Shown here: in pieces, positions 7,396 to 15,676 of the stretch
Layout of the letters: each line of letters opens with the position of its first letter
Position numbering within the stretch: the stretch's first letter is position 1
Assembly: GCF_008367235.1 (NCBI RefSeq)
Contig: NZ_VTZS01000001.1
Location: forward strand, 1 to 64,000
DNA from: Pareuzebyella sediminis
GTDB taxonomy: Bacteria; Bacteroidota; Bacteroidia; Flavobacteriales; Flavobacteriaceae
Direction of reading: 5' to 3'
DNA: 64,000 nt
Program-made: the position numbers and the translations under genes
Notes under the pieces: model-generated
The model's input: only the letters and a program-made list of their open reading frames with translations
What the model was told of the DNA's origin: nothing
The model's database searches: none

Positions 7396-9348
7396 ATGCA
7401 AGCTATCTTTAGATTTATAGTAGTCTTTCTTCTCTTAACTCCCTTAAAGGTTATTCTTTCACAGTCCGATATGGCTGACAAAGAATCCAAATATTACCGA
7501 ATAGTCGATGTGCCCATTCCTGATGATATTATGTTAGAGGTAGGAGGGTTGGTGCTGACCGATGATGACAAATTGGGAGTTTCTACCCGAAGGGGAGATA
7601 TCTGGTTGATCGAAAGGCCTTACAGCAAAGATCCTAAGTATAGTAGATACGCTCGGGGATTGCACGAACCACTTGGACTAAATTATAGGGATAACAGCTT
7701 CTACCTTTCCCAAAGAGGCGAACTTACCAGATTGGAGGACCAAGATGGTGATGGCGTTGCCGATCTCTACAAAACGATTTATTCCTGGCCATTATCGGGA
7801 AATTATCATGATTATTCATATGGACCTAAATTTTTGGAAAATGGGGATATGTTAGTGACCCTGAACCTTTCATGGATAGGGCATGGGGCAAGCTTGGCAA
7901 AATGGCGGGGCTGGTTATTGCAAATTACCCCCGAAGGGGAAATGACCCCCATCGCAACCGGTCTACGTTCACCTGCTGGGTTTACATTGAATGCCAATGG
8001 TGATGTTTTCTATACCGAGAATCAGGGTGATTGGGTAGGTTCCGGAAGGATGACACATCTTGAAAAAGGAGATTTTGCCGGAAATCCTGAAGGGTTGGTT
8101 TGGACCGATGATCCCCAATCTCCTTTAAAACTTAAAATGTCTGACATTGAAGAGCAATCGGGTTTGAGCCTTTATGAATATGCTAAGAAAGTACCTGAAC
8201 TCAAGGCTCCGGCCATTTGGTTTCCACATACCATTTTAGGGATTTCGACCTCGGATATTCTTTACGACACTACGGGTGGAAAGTTTGGACCTTTCGAGGG
8301 CCAAATGTTTGTGGGTGACCAAGGACATAGTAAAATTATGCGTGTTTTTATGGAAAAAATCAACGGCGTATACCAAGGGGCAGCCTTTCCTTTTGTCGAA
8401 GGCTTTTCATCGGGCATCCTCAGAATGATATGGGGTAGTGATCATAGTATGTTCGTCGGTATGACCAGCCGAGGTTGGTCGTCCACAGGTAAAGAACCTT
8501 ATGGTCTTCAACGCCTGGTGTGGTCAGGCCGAACACCTTTTGAAATAAAGGAAATGAAGGCTCAATCCGACGGCTTTTTATTGGAGTTTACCAAACCCGT
8601 ACAAAAGGCCACTGCGGAGAAACCGGAAAATTACATGGTCACGACTTTTAATTACCTGTACCACAATACCTATGGGAGCCCTATTGTTGACCAGCAAAAG
8701 GGTATGGTACATGCTGTTGAAGTTTCCGAGGACGGACTAACGGCCAAATTGATCGTACATGGAATGCGTTTAGGCTTCATACATCAATTAAAAGTACAAG
8801 GATTGAAGTCAGTTAGCGGTGAAGCTTTATTGCACGATACCGCTTATTACACCCTCAATGAAGTACCTGGGGGGCAATTAAAATCACCGCCAACGGAGCG
8901 TATGAACCAGGCCAAAAAAGGAATATCGCAGCCAAAGAGAACCAATGAAATGCCATTGACATGGCAGAATGGGCCAGATAGACAAGTAGTCGTGGGAACC
9001 AAACCGGGCCTGAAATACGATATTTCTGAGCTGGTCGTCGAGCGCAATACCAAGTTGGAAGTACTCTTCAGAAACAATGACGATATGTTGCATAATCTTG
9101 TGGTAACGACGAACGACGACAATGCAGCGGATAAAGTGGGGAATATGGCCTTGGAACTCGGTCTTGACGGGGCCGATTTAAATTACGTGCCAGATACCGA
9201 TTTGGTGTTGTATCACACGGGAATCGTACAACCCGGTAATGAAGAGCGAATTTATTTTCAGGTACCTCGTGAGGCCGGTGAATATTGGATTGTTTGCACT
9301 TTTCCCGGACATTCCAAAACCATGCGGATCAAACTAATCGTCAAGTAA
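7396..9348 (+). CDS. Secreted beta-propeller dehydrogenase with C-terminal cupredoxin domain
   Basis: A 650-residue exported protein. An upstream in-frame ATG (7360) overlaps the preceding gene. I chose 7396 because it follows that stop and begins a clear signal peptide (MQAIFRFIVVFLLL, cleavage probably near SQS). Residues about 40-400 form a six-bladed propeller like the membrane-bound glucose/sorbosone-dehydrogenase group (EDQDGDGVADLY, GLRSPAGFTLNANGDVFYTENQG, WGSDHSMFVGMTSRGW). Residues about 535-650 form a type-1 copper domain with a complete ligand set: H566, C634, H639 and M643, in the C-x4-H-x3-M loop of azurin and auracyanin. The domain would carry electrons from sugar oxidation to the respiratory chain. 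The propeller cofactor (PQQ or other) is not certain. It ends a seven-gene cluster; hemolysin III follows 15 bases on. Confidence 0.75.
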   Translation: MQAIFRFIVVFLLLTPLKVILSQSDMADKESKYYRIVDVPIPDDIMLEVGGLVLTDDDKLGVSTRRGDIWLIERPYSKDPKYSRYARGLHEPLGLNYRDNSFYLSQRGELTRLEDQDGDGVADLYKTIYSWPLSGNYHDYSYGPKFLENGDMLVTLNLSWIGHGASLAKWRGWLLQITPEGEMTPIATGLRSPAGFTLNANGDVFYTENQGDWVGSGRMTHLEKGDFAGNPEGLVWTDDPQSPLKLKMSDIEEQSGLSLYEYAKKVPELKAPAIWFPHTILGISTSDILYDTTGGKFGPFEGQMFVGDQGHSKIMRVFMEKINGVYQGAAFPFVEGFSSGILRMIWGSDHSMFVGMTSRGWSSTGKEPYGLQRLVWSGRTPFEIKEMKAQSDGFLLEFTKPVQKATAEKPENYMVTTFNYLYHNTYGSPIVDQQKGMVHAVEVSEDGLTAKLIVHGMRLGFIHQLKVQGLKSVSGEALLHDTAYYTLNEVPGGQLKSPPTERMNQAKKGISQPKRTNEMPLTWQNGPDRQVVVGTKPGLKYDISELVVERNTKLEVLFRNNDDMLHNLVVTTNDDNAADKVGNMALELGLDGADLNYVPDTDLVLYHTGIVQPGNEERIYFQVPREAGEYWIVCTFPGHSKTMRIKLIVK

Positions 9349-9363
9349 GGAAGTCATACCAAA

Positions 9364-10002
9364 ATGTTTGACTTGGGCAGCAAGCGTATACGACCCGGGG
9401 AAGAACGGTTAAACGCTCTCTCGCATCTTCTTGGTTCCGTGTTGGCGGTAGTGGGTTTATTTGTATTGTTAAACCAGCAGGAGCATACGAAACCCTACTC
9501 GACCTTTGCCTTTGTTATATACGGCGTGAGTCTTATAGCCATGTTTTCTGTGTCTGCCATGTACCATTGGGTCGCAGACCCGCGATTAAAACGGCTTTTG
9601 CGTATTGCCGATCATATTAATATCTATTTTCTGATTGCCGGAACCTATACCCCCGTTGCACTTATAGCATTGGGTGGAGAAAATGGTTGGAGACTTTTTT
9701 ACCAGATATGGGCTATAGCTGCTTTTGGCACGCTTTTTAAGCTTTTTTATACAGGTAGGTTCGAATATATTTCCCTGCTTTTATATATCGGTATGGGATG
9801 GCTCATAGTATTCGATTATCGCCAATTGGCTGAGGCTTCTACTACTTTGGGCATCGTGCTTTTAATGGGTGGGGGCGCTTTTTATACGTTGGGCATAATT
9901 TTCTATGCCTGGGAACGCATTCCCTACCATCATTTTATATGGCACCTGTTTGTATTGGCCGGAGCAATTTGCCATTGGTTTTTCGTCTACTTAGGCTTTT
10001 AG
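9364..10002 (+). CDS. Hemolysin III / PAQR-family membrane protein
   Basis: A 212-residue seven-helix membrane protein of the HlyIII/YqfA (PAQR) family. The expected metal-site residues are present: the His of SAMYHW near 67, DHINIYFLIAGTYTP near 83-97, and the two C-terminal His in HHFIWHLFVLAGAICHW. Despite the name, bacterial members are not proven toxins. They resemble ceramidase-like hydrolases and affect membrane lipids. It follows the sugar cluster by only 15 bases, so it may share the transcript, although its role seems unrelated. The downstream neighbour is convergent. Confidence 0.9.
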   Translation: MFDLGSKRIRPGEERLNALSHLLGSVLAVVGLFVLLNQQEHTKPYSTFAFVIYGVSLIAMFSVSAMYHWVADPRLKRLLRIADHINIYFLIAGTYTPVALIALGGENGWRLFYQIWAIAAFGTLFKLFYTGRFEYISLLLYIGMGWLIVFDYRQLAEASTTLGIVLLMGGGAFYTLGIIFYAWERIPYHHFIWHLFVLAGAICHWFFVYLGF

Positions 10003-10033
10003 GGCTAACTTTTGTCAACAGGACTGAACGTCC

Positions 10034-10465
10034 TTAAATTTCTAGTATCTCGCGGTAGGCTAAAAAGAAGTCTTCGAAACGCTGCATGTGCGTACTAAGA
10101 AACTGCATGCTTTCTTGCCATGTATTTTTATTATGTATGGATATTTTTTCCCTTCGGACGAAAATTCTTGATATTTCCTTGCCATTGTCCAGTACAAAGG
10201 CATCCTCGAAATGTGCTTCCGGTAAAAAATCTTCCGACTTCAGAATACTTTTTAGGGCCAATAATTTATCCCAAAGTATGATACGCCTTTCAATGTCATC
10301 GGTTTCGACATCTAAGGAAACCAAGGCCTTTTTAACATCAAAATGAAATTTAAAGGCAAGACCTTTTATCTTGGTATTGTAAAGTATCCATTTCTTGGGA
10401 TATGATTTGCCAAAAGCAATCCAAAATTCTTGGCGAATTTGTTTCGATTCCGATTTACTGAACAT
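10034..10465 (-). CDS. DUF4268 domain-containing protein
   Basis: A 143-residue soluble protein matching the small stand-alone DUF4268 proteins of Bacteroidota: N-terminal SKSESKQIRQEFWIAFGKSYP and central KIKGLAFKFHFDVKKALVSLDVE, then a helical C-terminus. In larger proteins this domain is linked to nuclease-like folds, but the short form has no known activity and I see no clear catalytic residues. Its ATG directly abuts the stop of the ZIP transporter gene, so the two are co-transcribed. Confidence 0.75.
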   Translation of the reverse strand: MFSKSESKQIRQEFWIAFGKSYPKKWILYNTKIKGLAFKFHFDVKKALVSLDVETDDIERRIILWDKLLALKSILKSEDFLPEAHFEDAFVLDNGKEISRIFVRREKISIHNKNTWQESMQFLSTHMQRFEDFFLAYREILEI

Positions 10466-11137
10466 TTAAAGAAGATATGCAATGGTTACGCCTAGGAAAA
10501 TCGCCACTATTTTTTGAAGATTAAAACCATGACCTTCAGAACTTTCAAAAAGTATGACCGTAGAAATATGTAAGAAAACACCGATTACCAAAGCTGTGAT
10601 CTCGGTGTAGTAGGCTGTGATAAAACTAAGATGTTCCGTAGCTAAACTTCCAATGGGAGTCATTAGGGAAAAGAGAACAATAAACCAAATGGCTTTCACC
10701 AATCGAATTCTTGAATTTAATAAAAAGATACTCAAGATTATGGCAATGGGTATCTTATGTACTAGAATACCATAGAGCATTTTATGATGGGTGCCGATCG
10801 GAACACCCTCTAATAGAGAGTGTATGCAAAGACTTATAAATAATAACCAAGGAAAGCTGACCTGGCTTCTGCTGAGATGTACGTGGCCGTGTTCGGCTCC
10901 TTTTGAAAAGAACTCCAAGAAAATCTGGAGTAATATCCCAAGCATAATAAAAATGCCGACAATCTTGGAATCCGATTGCTTATAGACCGAAGGGAATAGT
11001 TCAAAAATGGTTAAGGCCAACAAAAATGCACCGCTGAAGGCAAGAAGAAGTTTAAAATGGCTTCTGTTTTTGGGTCTGACCCAATAAACAAAGACGAAAC
11101 TTAAAATGACGGCAAGTATAGGTAAGAGGTAATTCAT
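10466..11137 (-). CDS. ZIP-family divalent metal transporter
   Basis: A 223-residue inner-membrane protein with about eight helices. The metal-transport signature is in HSLLEGVPIGTHHK (helix 4) and HKIPIAIILSIFLL (helix 5), the His/Glu-lined pore of ZIP proteins that import zinc, iron or other divalent metals. An in-frame TTG at 11158 gives a seven-residue extension. I prefer the ATG at 11137 (MNYLLPILAV), which begins directly with helix 1. It is followed without a gap by the DUF4268 gene. The true metal cannot be told from sequence. Confidence 0.82.
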   Translation of the reverse strand: MNYLLPILAVILSFVFVYWVRPKNRSHFKLLLAFSGAFLLALTIFELFPSVYKQSDSKIVGIFIMLGILLQIFLEFFSKGAEHGHVHLSRSQVSFPWLLFISLCIHSLLEGVPIGTHHKMLYGILVHKIPIAIILSIFLLNSRIRLVKAIWFIVLFSLMTPIGSLATEHLSFITAYYTEITALVIGVFLHISTVILFESSEGHGFNLQKIVAIFLGVTIAYLL

Positions 11138-11293
11138 AGATGAAAGCCATTGGGTCAATGGCCAATTAAAATATTCAAAATTTTATGGAAAAACCGCCAT
11201 TATCAGAAACCTCGGGCATCGAGAAAAACGTTTAAAGCGGGCCCCATTTATGAAAGATGATTCGGTCATTTTACTTCTCCGGCTAAAATACTG

Positions 11294-11301
11294 TATTTTT
11301 G
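11294..11301 (+). promoter_or_regulatory. Candidate -7 promoter element for rlmL
   Basis: TATTTTTG fits the Bacteroidota -7 consensus TAnnTTTG and lies 20 bases before the chosen rlmL ATG at 11322. No clear -33 TTG stands at the usual spacing. It lies downstream of an earlier in-frame ATG at 11250 and so argues for the 11322 start. Confidence 0.45.
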
Positions 11302-11321
11302 GCTCAACTTTAAAACACAGT

Positions 11322-12485
11322 ATGGCTAATAATTTCAAAATGGTCGCTAAGACCTTATTCGGGTTCGAGGAAATCCTGGCCAAGGAAATTCGCAAACTGG
11401 GTGGTGGACATGTTGAAATGGGGGTAAGAAATGTATCTTTCGAAGGAGATACGGGGTTTATGTATAAGGCGAACCTTTGCTTGAGAACCGCCATCAAAAT
11501 TTTAAAGCCTATATGCTCATTTACGGTACGCAATGAAAACGACCTGTATAAAAAAATCTATGCTATCGATTGGCCATCCTATTTTGAGGTCGATGCGACT
11601 TTCGCTGTCGATGCTACGGTCAATTCGGAGAATTTCAAACATTCACTTTTTATATCCCAGAAAACGAAAGATGCCATTGTCGACAAATTTAGGGCGGTCG
11701 TAGACCGTAGACCCAATGTTGATATCAAGTTTCCAGATCTGAGAATCAACATCCACATTCAAGGGGAACAGTGCAATGTTTCACTAGATACTTCCGGGAG
11801 CTCGTTGCACCATAGGGGGTATCGAACGGCAACAAATATTGCTCCCATCAACGAGGTATTGGCAGCTGGGTTGTTATTGCTGAGTGGTTGGGAAGGCCAA
11901 TGTGACTTTTTAGATCCTATGTGCGGTAGCGGTACCTTCTTGGCCGAAGCTGCCATGATTGCTTGCAATATTCCTGCAAACATAAATAGGAAGCAATTTG
12001 CTTTTGAAAAATGGACGGATTTCGATGAAGAACTTTTTCAAAAAATAGTGGAAGTCAGCTTGAACAAGACACGGGAATTCCACCATAAGATAGTCGGATA
12101 CGACAAGGCTCCTTCTGCCGTGCGCAAAGCGCAGGAGAATATCGACAATGCCAACCTTTCAGAGTATATCACAATCGAGCGAAAGAATTTTTTTGATACC
12201 GAAAAGTGTAACGATGGTAAATTGCATATGCTCTTCAACCCACCCTATGGAGAACGTTTGCGCCTAGATATGGAAACCTTTTACGCCGAGTTGGGGGATA
12301 CCTTGAAACAGAGCTATCCGGGAACCGATGCATGGTTTATTACGGCTAATCTAGAAGCACTAAAGCACGTGGGGTTAAGACCTTCCCGAAAAATAAAGGT
12401 ATTTAACGGGCACCTAGAAGCACGTTTGGTCAAGTATGTTATGTACGAGGGCAGCAAAAAGCGAAAGTCAGTTACCAACCCATAG
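11322..12485 (+). CDS. rlmL: THUMP-domain 23S rRNA (guanine-N2) methyltransferase, RlmL type
   Basis: A 387-residue SAM-dependent RNA methyltransferase like the N-terminal half of E. coli RlmKL, which makes m2G2445 in 23S rRNA. Residues about 5-160 hold the N-terminal ferredoxin-like and THUMP RNA-binding regions (KTLFGFEEILAKEI, SLDTSGSSLHHRGYR). The methyltransferase follows, with DPMCGSGTFLAEAAMIA as the SAM motif near 208-224 and the base-flipping NPPYGERL near 306. The RlmK half is absent, as is usual outside gammaproteobacteria. The ATG at 11322 (MANNFKMVAKT) is preferred over 11250 because it gives the family N-terminus and has a promoter-like element just upstream. Confidence 0.87.
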   Translation: MANNFKMVAKTLFGFEEILAKEIRKLGGGHVEMGVRNVSFEGDTGFMYKANLCLRTAIKILKPICSFTVRNENDLYKKIYAIDWPSYFEVDATFAVDATVNSENFKHSLFISQKTKDAIVDKFRAVVDRRPNVDIKFPDLRINIHIQGEQCNVSLDTSGSSLHHRGYRTATNIAPINEVLAAGLLLLSGWEGQCDFLDPMCGSGTFLAEAAMIACNIPANINRKQFAFEKWTDFDEELFQKIVEVSLNKTREFHHKIVGYDKAPSAVRKAQENIDNANLSEYITIERKNFFDTEKCNDGKLHMLFNPPYGERLRLDMETFYAELGDTLKQSYPGTDAWFITANLEALKHVGLRPSRKIKVFNGHLEARLVKYVMYEGSKKRKSVTNP

Positions 12486-12503
12486 CTTAAATATAACCTT
12501 CCC

Positions 12504-13289
12504 CTAATTGCTATCGCTATTTGGTTCTTTAGGTTTGTTGGATTTTTTATAAAGGGGAATCAGATATGATATCGAATAATTGTAGCCCACCCCAAAACGA
12601 CTGCCGTCAGTTACCTTATTGAATCCTGGGATAAACAAATTGCTGAAATTATCTGGATTTTTGTTGGTCACTAAAAAACCTAGTCGGGCACTTGCTCCGA
12701 AATAAAGATTTTTGAACATTTCTGCTTTTATGCCGACCACAAATTCAAGCCAAGATGCAGTCAGGCCGCCAAACTCTTGATTTGGTGTGGAACCTTGCGC
12801 GAAATCGTCGGGATTCCAATAGCGATCGGAATTAAATATTTTATAGGTATTAAGGGTTTGACTAAAAGCTCCGAAGGCATATCTTCCACCGATATAGATC
12901 ATGTTCTGTTCCCCGTACCAATTACCATAGGTATTGTAATCAATACCTAATTTCAAATAGCTTCCAGAGGCCGTAAAATTATAGAGCTCACCTTCGGCAT
13001 TATTTATCTCGCTGCCAAGCTCAATGCCAATGGTTTTCTTTTCATTGCCTAATTCTGCTGCTAAATATAAATTTTGGGTAAGGCGATAGTCCCCCACAAA
13101 TTCGAGTCCGGTATAATTGTCCTCGAGAACGCCTATTAAAGGCCTGCTAAGGTCGATTCCAACCCGAACCCCGTAAGGTTGCTTATATACCAGAGAATCT
13201 GTCCTTTGTTTTTTTATAGGTTCCTCCTGTGCTAAACCCAATGCCAAAAAGGAGACAAAAAAAATAAGGTTAATGTAAAATCTTGACAT
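12504..13289 (-). CDS. DUF6048-family secreted protein
   Basis: A 261-residue protein with a signal peptide (MSRFYINLIFFVSFLALGLAQ) and a beta-rich body resembling an eight- to twelve-strand outer-membrane barrel (alternating aromatic and polar residues, for example LGIDYNTYGNWYGEQNMIYIGGRYAFG). It fits the DUF6048 family, found in Bacteroidota next to DUF6452 and rlmD. Its start overlaps the end of the DUF6452 gene by 20 bases, so the pair is almost certainly made from one transcript. Function is unknown. The family name is from recall of the conserved neighbourhood and look of the protein. Confidence 0.7.
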   Translation of the reverse strand: MSRFYINLIFFVSFLALGLAQEEPIKKQRTDSLVYKQPYGVRVGIDLSRPLIGVLEDNYTGLEFVGDYRLTQNLYLAAELGNEKKTIGIELGSEINNAEGELYNFTASGSYLKLGIDYNTYGNWYGEQNMIYIGGRYAFGAFSQTLNTYKIFNSDRYWNPDDFAQGSTPNQEFGGLTASWLEFVVGIKAEMFKNLYFGASARLGFLVTNKNPDNFSNLFIPGFNKVTDGSRFGVGYNYSISYLIPLYKKSNKPKEPNSDSN

Positions 13290-13758
13290 GGGCCGAGGCT
13301 GTATTTTCTATCAACGGTGTGATAATTCTTGCTTCCTGTATCCACACACTGTCATCTTGTACGACCGTGGTCTGTAGTCCATCAAAATTAACGATATAGC
13401 CGCAGGCCCTTGATATGAAGATTTCCTTGGCTTCGTAAGTAAAGGTGATGGTATCTATGTTAATATCGTCAATACTTGTTTGTCTTGATAGTGTGAAAGA
13501 CGTACTGTTTTCATTAACACGTAAGGGTAGTACGATTGAATCTAAGGCACTATTGATAATAGTATCTTGGGCGCCTGAAGTGGTCAGTCCCCGCACGATA
13601 AGATTTTGTACATCCTTGAATTCCGTGGTGTCGGTAATATCATAAAACCGAACAACCAAACGCGGAGTGTCGGCATCAACGCAAATATCATCTTTTTCAC
13701 AGGCAGAGAACGCCAATATGCCAACCATTAGAAATAGTACAATTTTCTGTTTGTTCAT
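13270..13758 (-). CDS. DUF6452-family lipoprotein
   Basis: A 162-residue predicted lipoprotein: MNKQKIVLFLMVGILAFSAC gives a lipobox with Cys at 20. The mature part is beta-rich (RLVVRFYDITDTTEFKDVQNL, TFTYEAKEIFISRACGYIVNF) and matches the DUF6452 pattern. DUF6452-DUF6048 is a conserved pair after rlmD in flavobacteria, suggesting a two-component envelope structure of a lipoprotein plus a barrel. No enzyme motif is visible. About 136 bases separate it from rlmD upstream, so it may have its own promoter. Confidence 0.72.
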   Translation of the reverse strand: MNKQKIVLFLMVGILAFSACEKDDICVDADTPRLVVRFYDITDTTEFKDVQNLIVRGLTTSGAQDTIINSALDSIVLPLRVNENSTSFTLSRQTSIDDINIDTITFTYEAKEIFISRACGYIVNFDGLQTTVVQDDSVWIQEARIITPLIENTASAHVKILH

Positions 13759-13894
13759 ATGCGGTGATACGGGGTCATTGTATAAATAGGTAATATTTTA
13801 GCAAATTCTATAAGACTAAAATGATAACATACTGACCTTGTCGTTCTATAATTTTTTTTAATACTAAATATCATATTCACAAGGTTGGTTGTAG

Positions 13895-15304
13895 TTACAT
13901 TTTCTCCAAAAGTACGACATTTTCGACATGATGGGTCTGGGGAAACATATCTACGGGTTGAACTTTTACAACACGATAATCAGTTTTCATCATTTCCAAA
14001 TCCCTTGCTTGAGTGGCACTATTACAACTCACGTATACCACTCGCTTCGCGCCGATATCTAAAATTTGCCCCACCACATCTTTATGCATGCCATCACGGG
14101 GCGGATCGGTAATGATGATATCAGGCTTTCCGTTTTTTTCAATGAAGTCTCCATTGAACACATTTTTCATGTCGCCCGTAAAGAAACTTACATTATCGAT
14201 TTTGTTTCGTTTGGCGTTCTCTTTGGCATCTGCAATAGCTTCAGGCACCGATTCGATGCCGATTACCTTTTTGGCACTGCGTGCGATGAATTGGGCAATG
14301 GTACCTGTTCCTGTATAAAGATCATAGACCAATTCTTCTCCCGTTAAATCGGCAAAGTCACGGGTTACTTTATAAAGCTTATAGGCTTGATGCGAGTTGG
14401 TCTGATAAAACGACTTGGCGTTGATTTTAAACTGTAGCCCTTCCATTTCTTCGACGATATAGTCTCGACCAGAATGCTTGAGAATTTCCTGGTCATAAAT
14501 GGTATCGTTCTGTTTTTGATTAATTACATATAGCAAGGAAGTAATTTCAGGGAAAGTTTCGGCGAGATACCTCAATAAAAGCTTATGCTTGTCACTATCG
14601 TTTTCAAAAAATTGTACAAGAACCATTATTTCGTCCGTTGAGGAAGTTCTGATCATCAATGTTCGCAATAAGCCTTGTTGTTGTTTTGGGTTGAAAAACG
14701 ATAAATTATTTTTAATGCCAAAATCTCGGGTGGCCAGCCGAATAGCATTCGAAGGATCTTGTTGTAAATGGCATTTTTTTATGTCGAGGATCTTGTCCCA
14801 CATGCCAGGTATATGAAATCCAAGTGCATTTTTGTCCTGAATTTCTTCTCCCGACTTGATTTCGTCCAAAGTCAACCATCGGCTGTCGGAAAAAGAGAAC
14901 TCCATTTTATTTCGGTAAAAATAGGTCTTTTCAGATCCTATAATCGGCAGGGTCTCAGGAAGGTCTAAATGTCCGATACGTTTAAGATTGTTTTCAACTT
15001 CTTTTTGTTTGTAAAATAACTGATGCTCATAACCCATATCTTGCCATTTACAGCCGCCACAGACCCCAAAATGTTGACATTGAGGTGCGACCCGCTTTTT
15101 GGAACGTGTATGAAAATGGGTCGCGACGCCTTCGAAATAGGACTTACGTTTTTTGGTGGTCTGCACATCGACAATATCGCCGGGAACAGTGTTTGTCAAA
15201 AAAATGACCCGTCCGTCGGGCGCCCTTCCTATTGTTTTTCCTTTTGCTCCGGCATCAATCACCTCTACTTGTTGGAAAATTTGACGTTTGTTCTTTTTTC
15301 GCAT
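13895..15304 (-). CDS. rlmD: 23S rRNA (uracil-5-)-methyltransferase RlmD (RumA)
   Basis: A 469-residue enzyme that makes m5U1939 in 23S rRNA. It has an N-terminal TRAM domain (about 10-65, IGRAPDGRVIFLTNTVPGD), an iron-sulfur site (CQHFGVCGGCKWQ near 75-87, plus a Cys in KKCHLQ), the SAM motif YDLYTGTGTIAQF near 325, ITDPPRDGM near 400 and the nucleophilic Cys in VYVSCNSATQARDL near 430. An ATG nine codons upstream (15331) is possible, but a perfect -7 promoter element lies inside that extension, so the ATG at 15304 (MRKKNKRQIF) is preferred. It is followed by the DUF6452/DUF6048 pair. Confidence 0.92.
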   Translation of the reverse strand: MRKKNKRQIFQQVEVIDAGAKGKTIGRAPDGRVIFLTNTVPGDIVDVQTTKKRKSYFEGVATHFHTRSKKRVAPQCQHFGVCGGCKWQDMGYEHQLFYKQKEVENNLKRIGHLDLPETLPIIGSEKTYFYRNKMEFSFSDSRWLTLDEIKSGEEIQDKNALGFHIPGMWDKILDIKKCHLQQDPSNAIRLATRDFGIKNNLSFFNPKQQQGLLRTLMIRTSSTDEIMVLVQFFENDSDKHKLLLRYLAETFPEITSLLYVINQKQNDTIYDQEILKHSGRDYIVEEMEGLQFKINAKSFYQTNSHQAYKLYKVTRDFADLTGEELVYDLYTGTGTIAQFIARSAKKVIGIESVPEAIADAKENAKRNKIDNVSFFTGDMKNVFNGDFIEKNGKPDIIITDPPRDGMHKDVVGQILDIGAKRVVYVSCNSATQARDLEMMKTDYRVVKVQPVDMFPQTHHVENVVLLEKM

Positions 15305-15308
15305 GCCG

Positions 15309-15340
15309 CAAAAGTAAGCATCATAGGGCATTTATAACAA
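15309..15340 (-). promoter_or_regulatory. Candidate promoter of rlmD, near-leaderless
   Basis: Read on the minus strand, TTG (15340-15338), 21 bases, then TACTTTTG (15316-15309) matches the Bacteroidota -33/-7 consensus. Only four bases (CGGC) separate the element from the ATG at 15304, so transcription would begin at or beside the start codon. Confidence 0.5.
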
Positions 15341-15676
15341 CAATTTGTAGTGGCATACTATTTAAAAAGTTAAAAATTTGAATGTGGGTTCGAAGCCAAA
15401 ATGAAAGGTTTGCGACGACTATTATTTAGGTAAAATCTCTAGGGTGATCGGAGGTTAAAAACGGTGAGGTGCACTTTGTATCCAAATTACAAGAAGAGCG
15501 TAGCCGATGGAAACGACAATGCCCGGTTCAGTGTTGCCAAATCTTTCAAAGGGAATTTTTAACCAGATACATTTCACCCTACTGCCAACTTAATTTCTTA
15601 TTTTTGAAAGCCAAAAAAGGATGATTTCTCTCCCAAAGAAGGAATTACTGAAGTTTTATTTAAAGTAATTTTAATC
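15341..15676. other. Intergenic region between divergent rlmD and rocD
   Basis: The 372 bases between the two divergent starts hold promoter-like elements at each end (15309-15340 for rlmD, 15599-15606 for rocD). Between about 15341 and 15598 I see no gene, RNA or strong hairpin. An open stretch of about 43 codons without a sensible start or known motifs runs from about 15487 to 15625. Confidence 0.5.
15599..15606 (+). promoter_or_regulatory. Candidate -7 promoter element for rocD
   Basis: TATTTTTG matches TAnnTTTG and would place the transcription start about 65 bases before the rocD ATG. No clear TTG stands at the -33 position. Confidence 0.4.

Noticed and set aside
10020-10034. Small hairpin AGGAC-TGAAC-GTCCT between the convergent hemolysin III and DUF4268 genes
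   Set aside because: Only five base pairs and no T-run on either side, so too weak for a terminator.
15487-15625. Open stretch of about 43 codons (plus strand) in the rlmD-rocD gap
   Set aside because: No reasonable start or ribosome context and no known motif; it could be a decayed remnant but nothing supports it.
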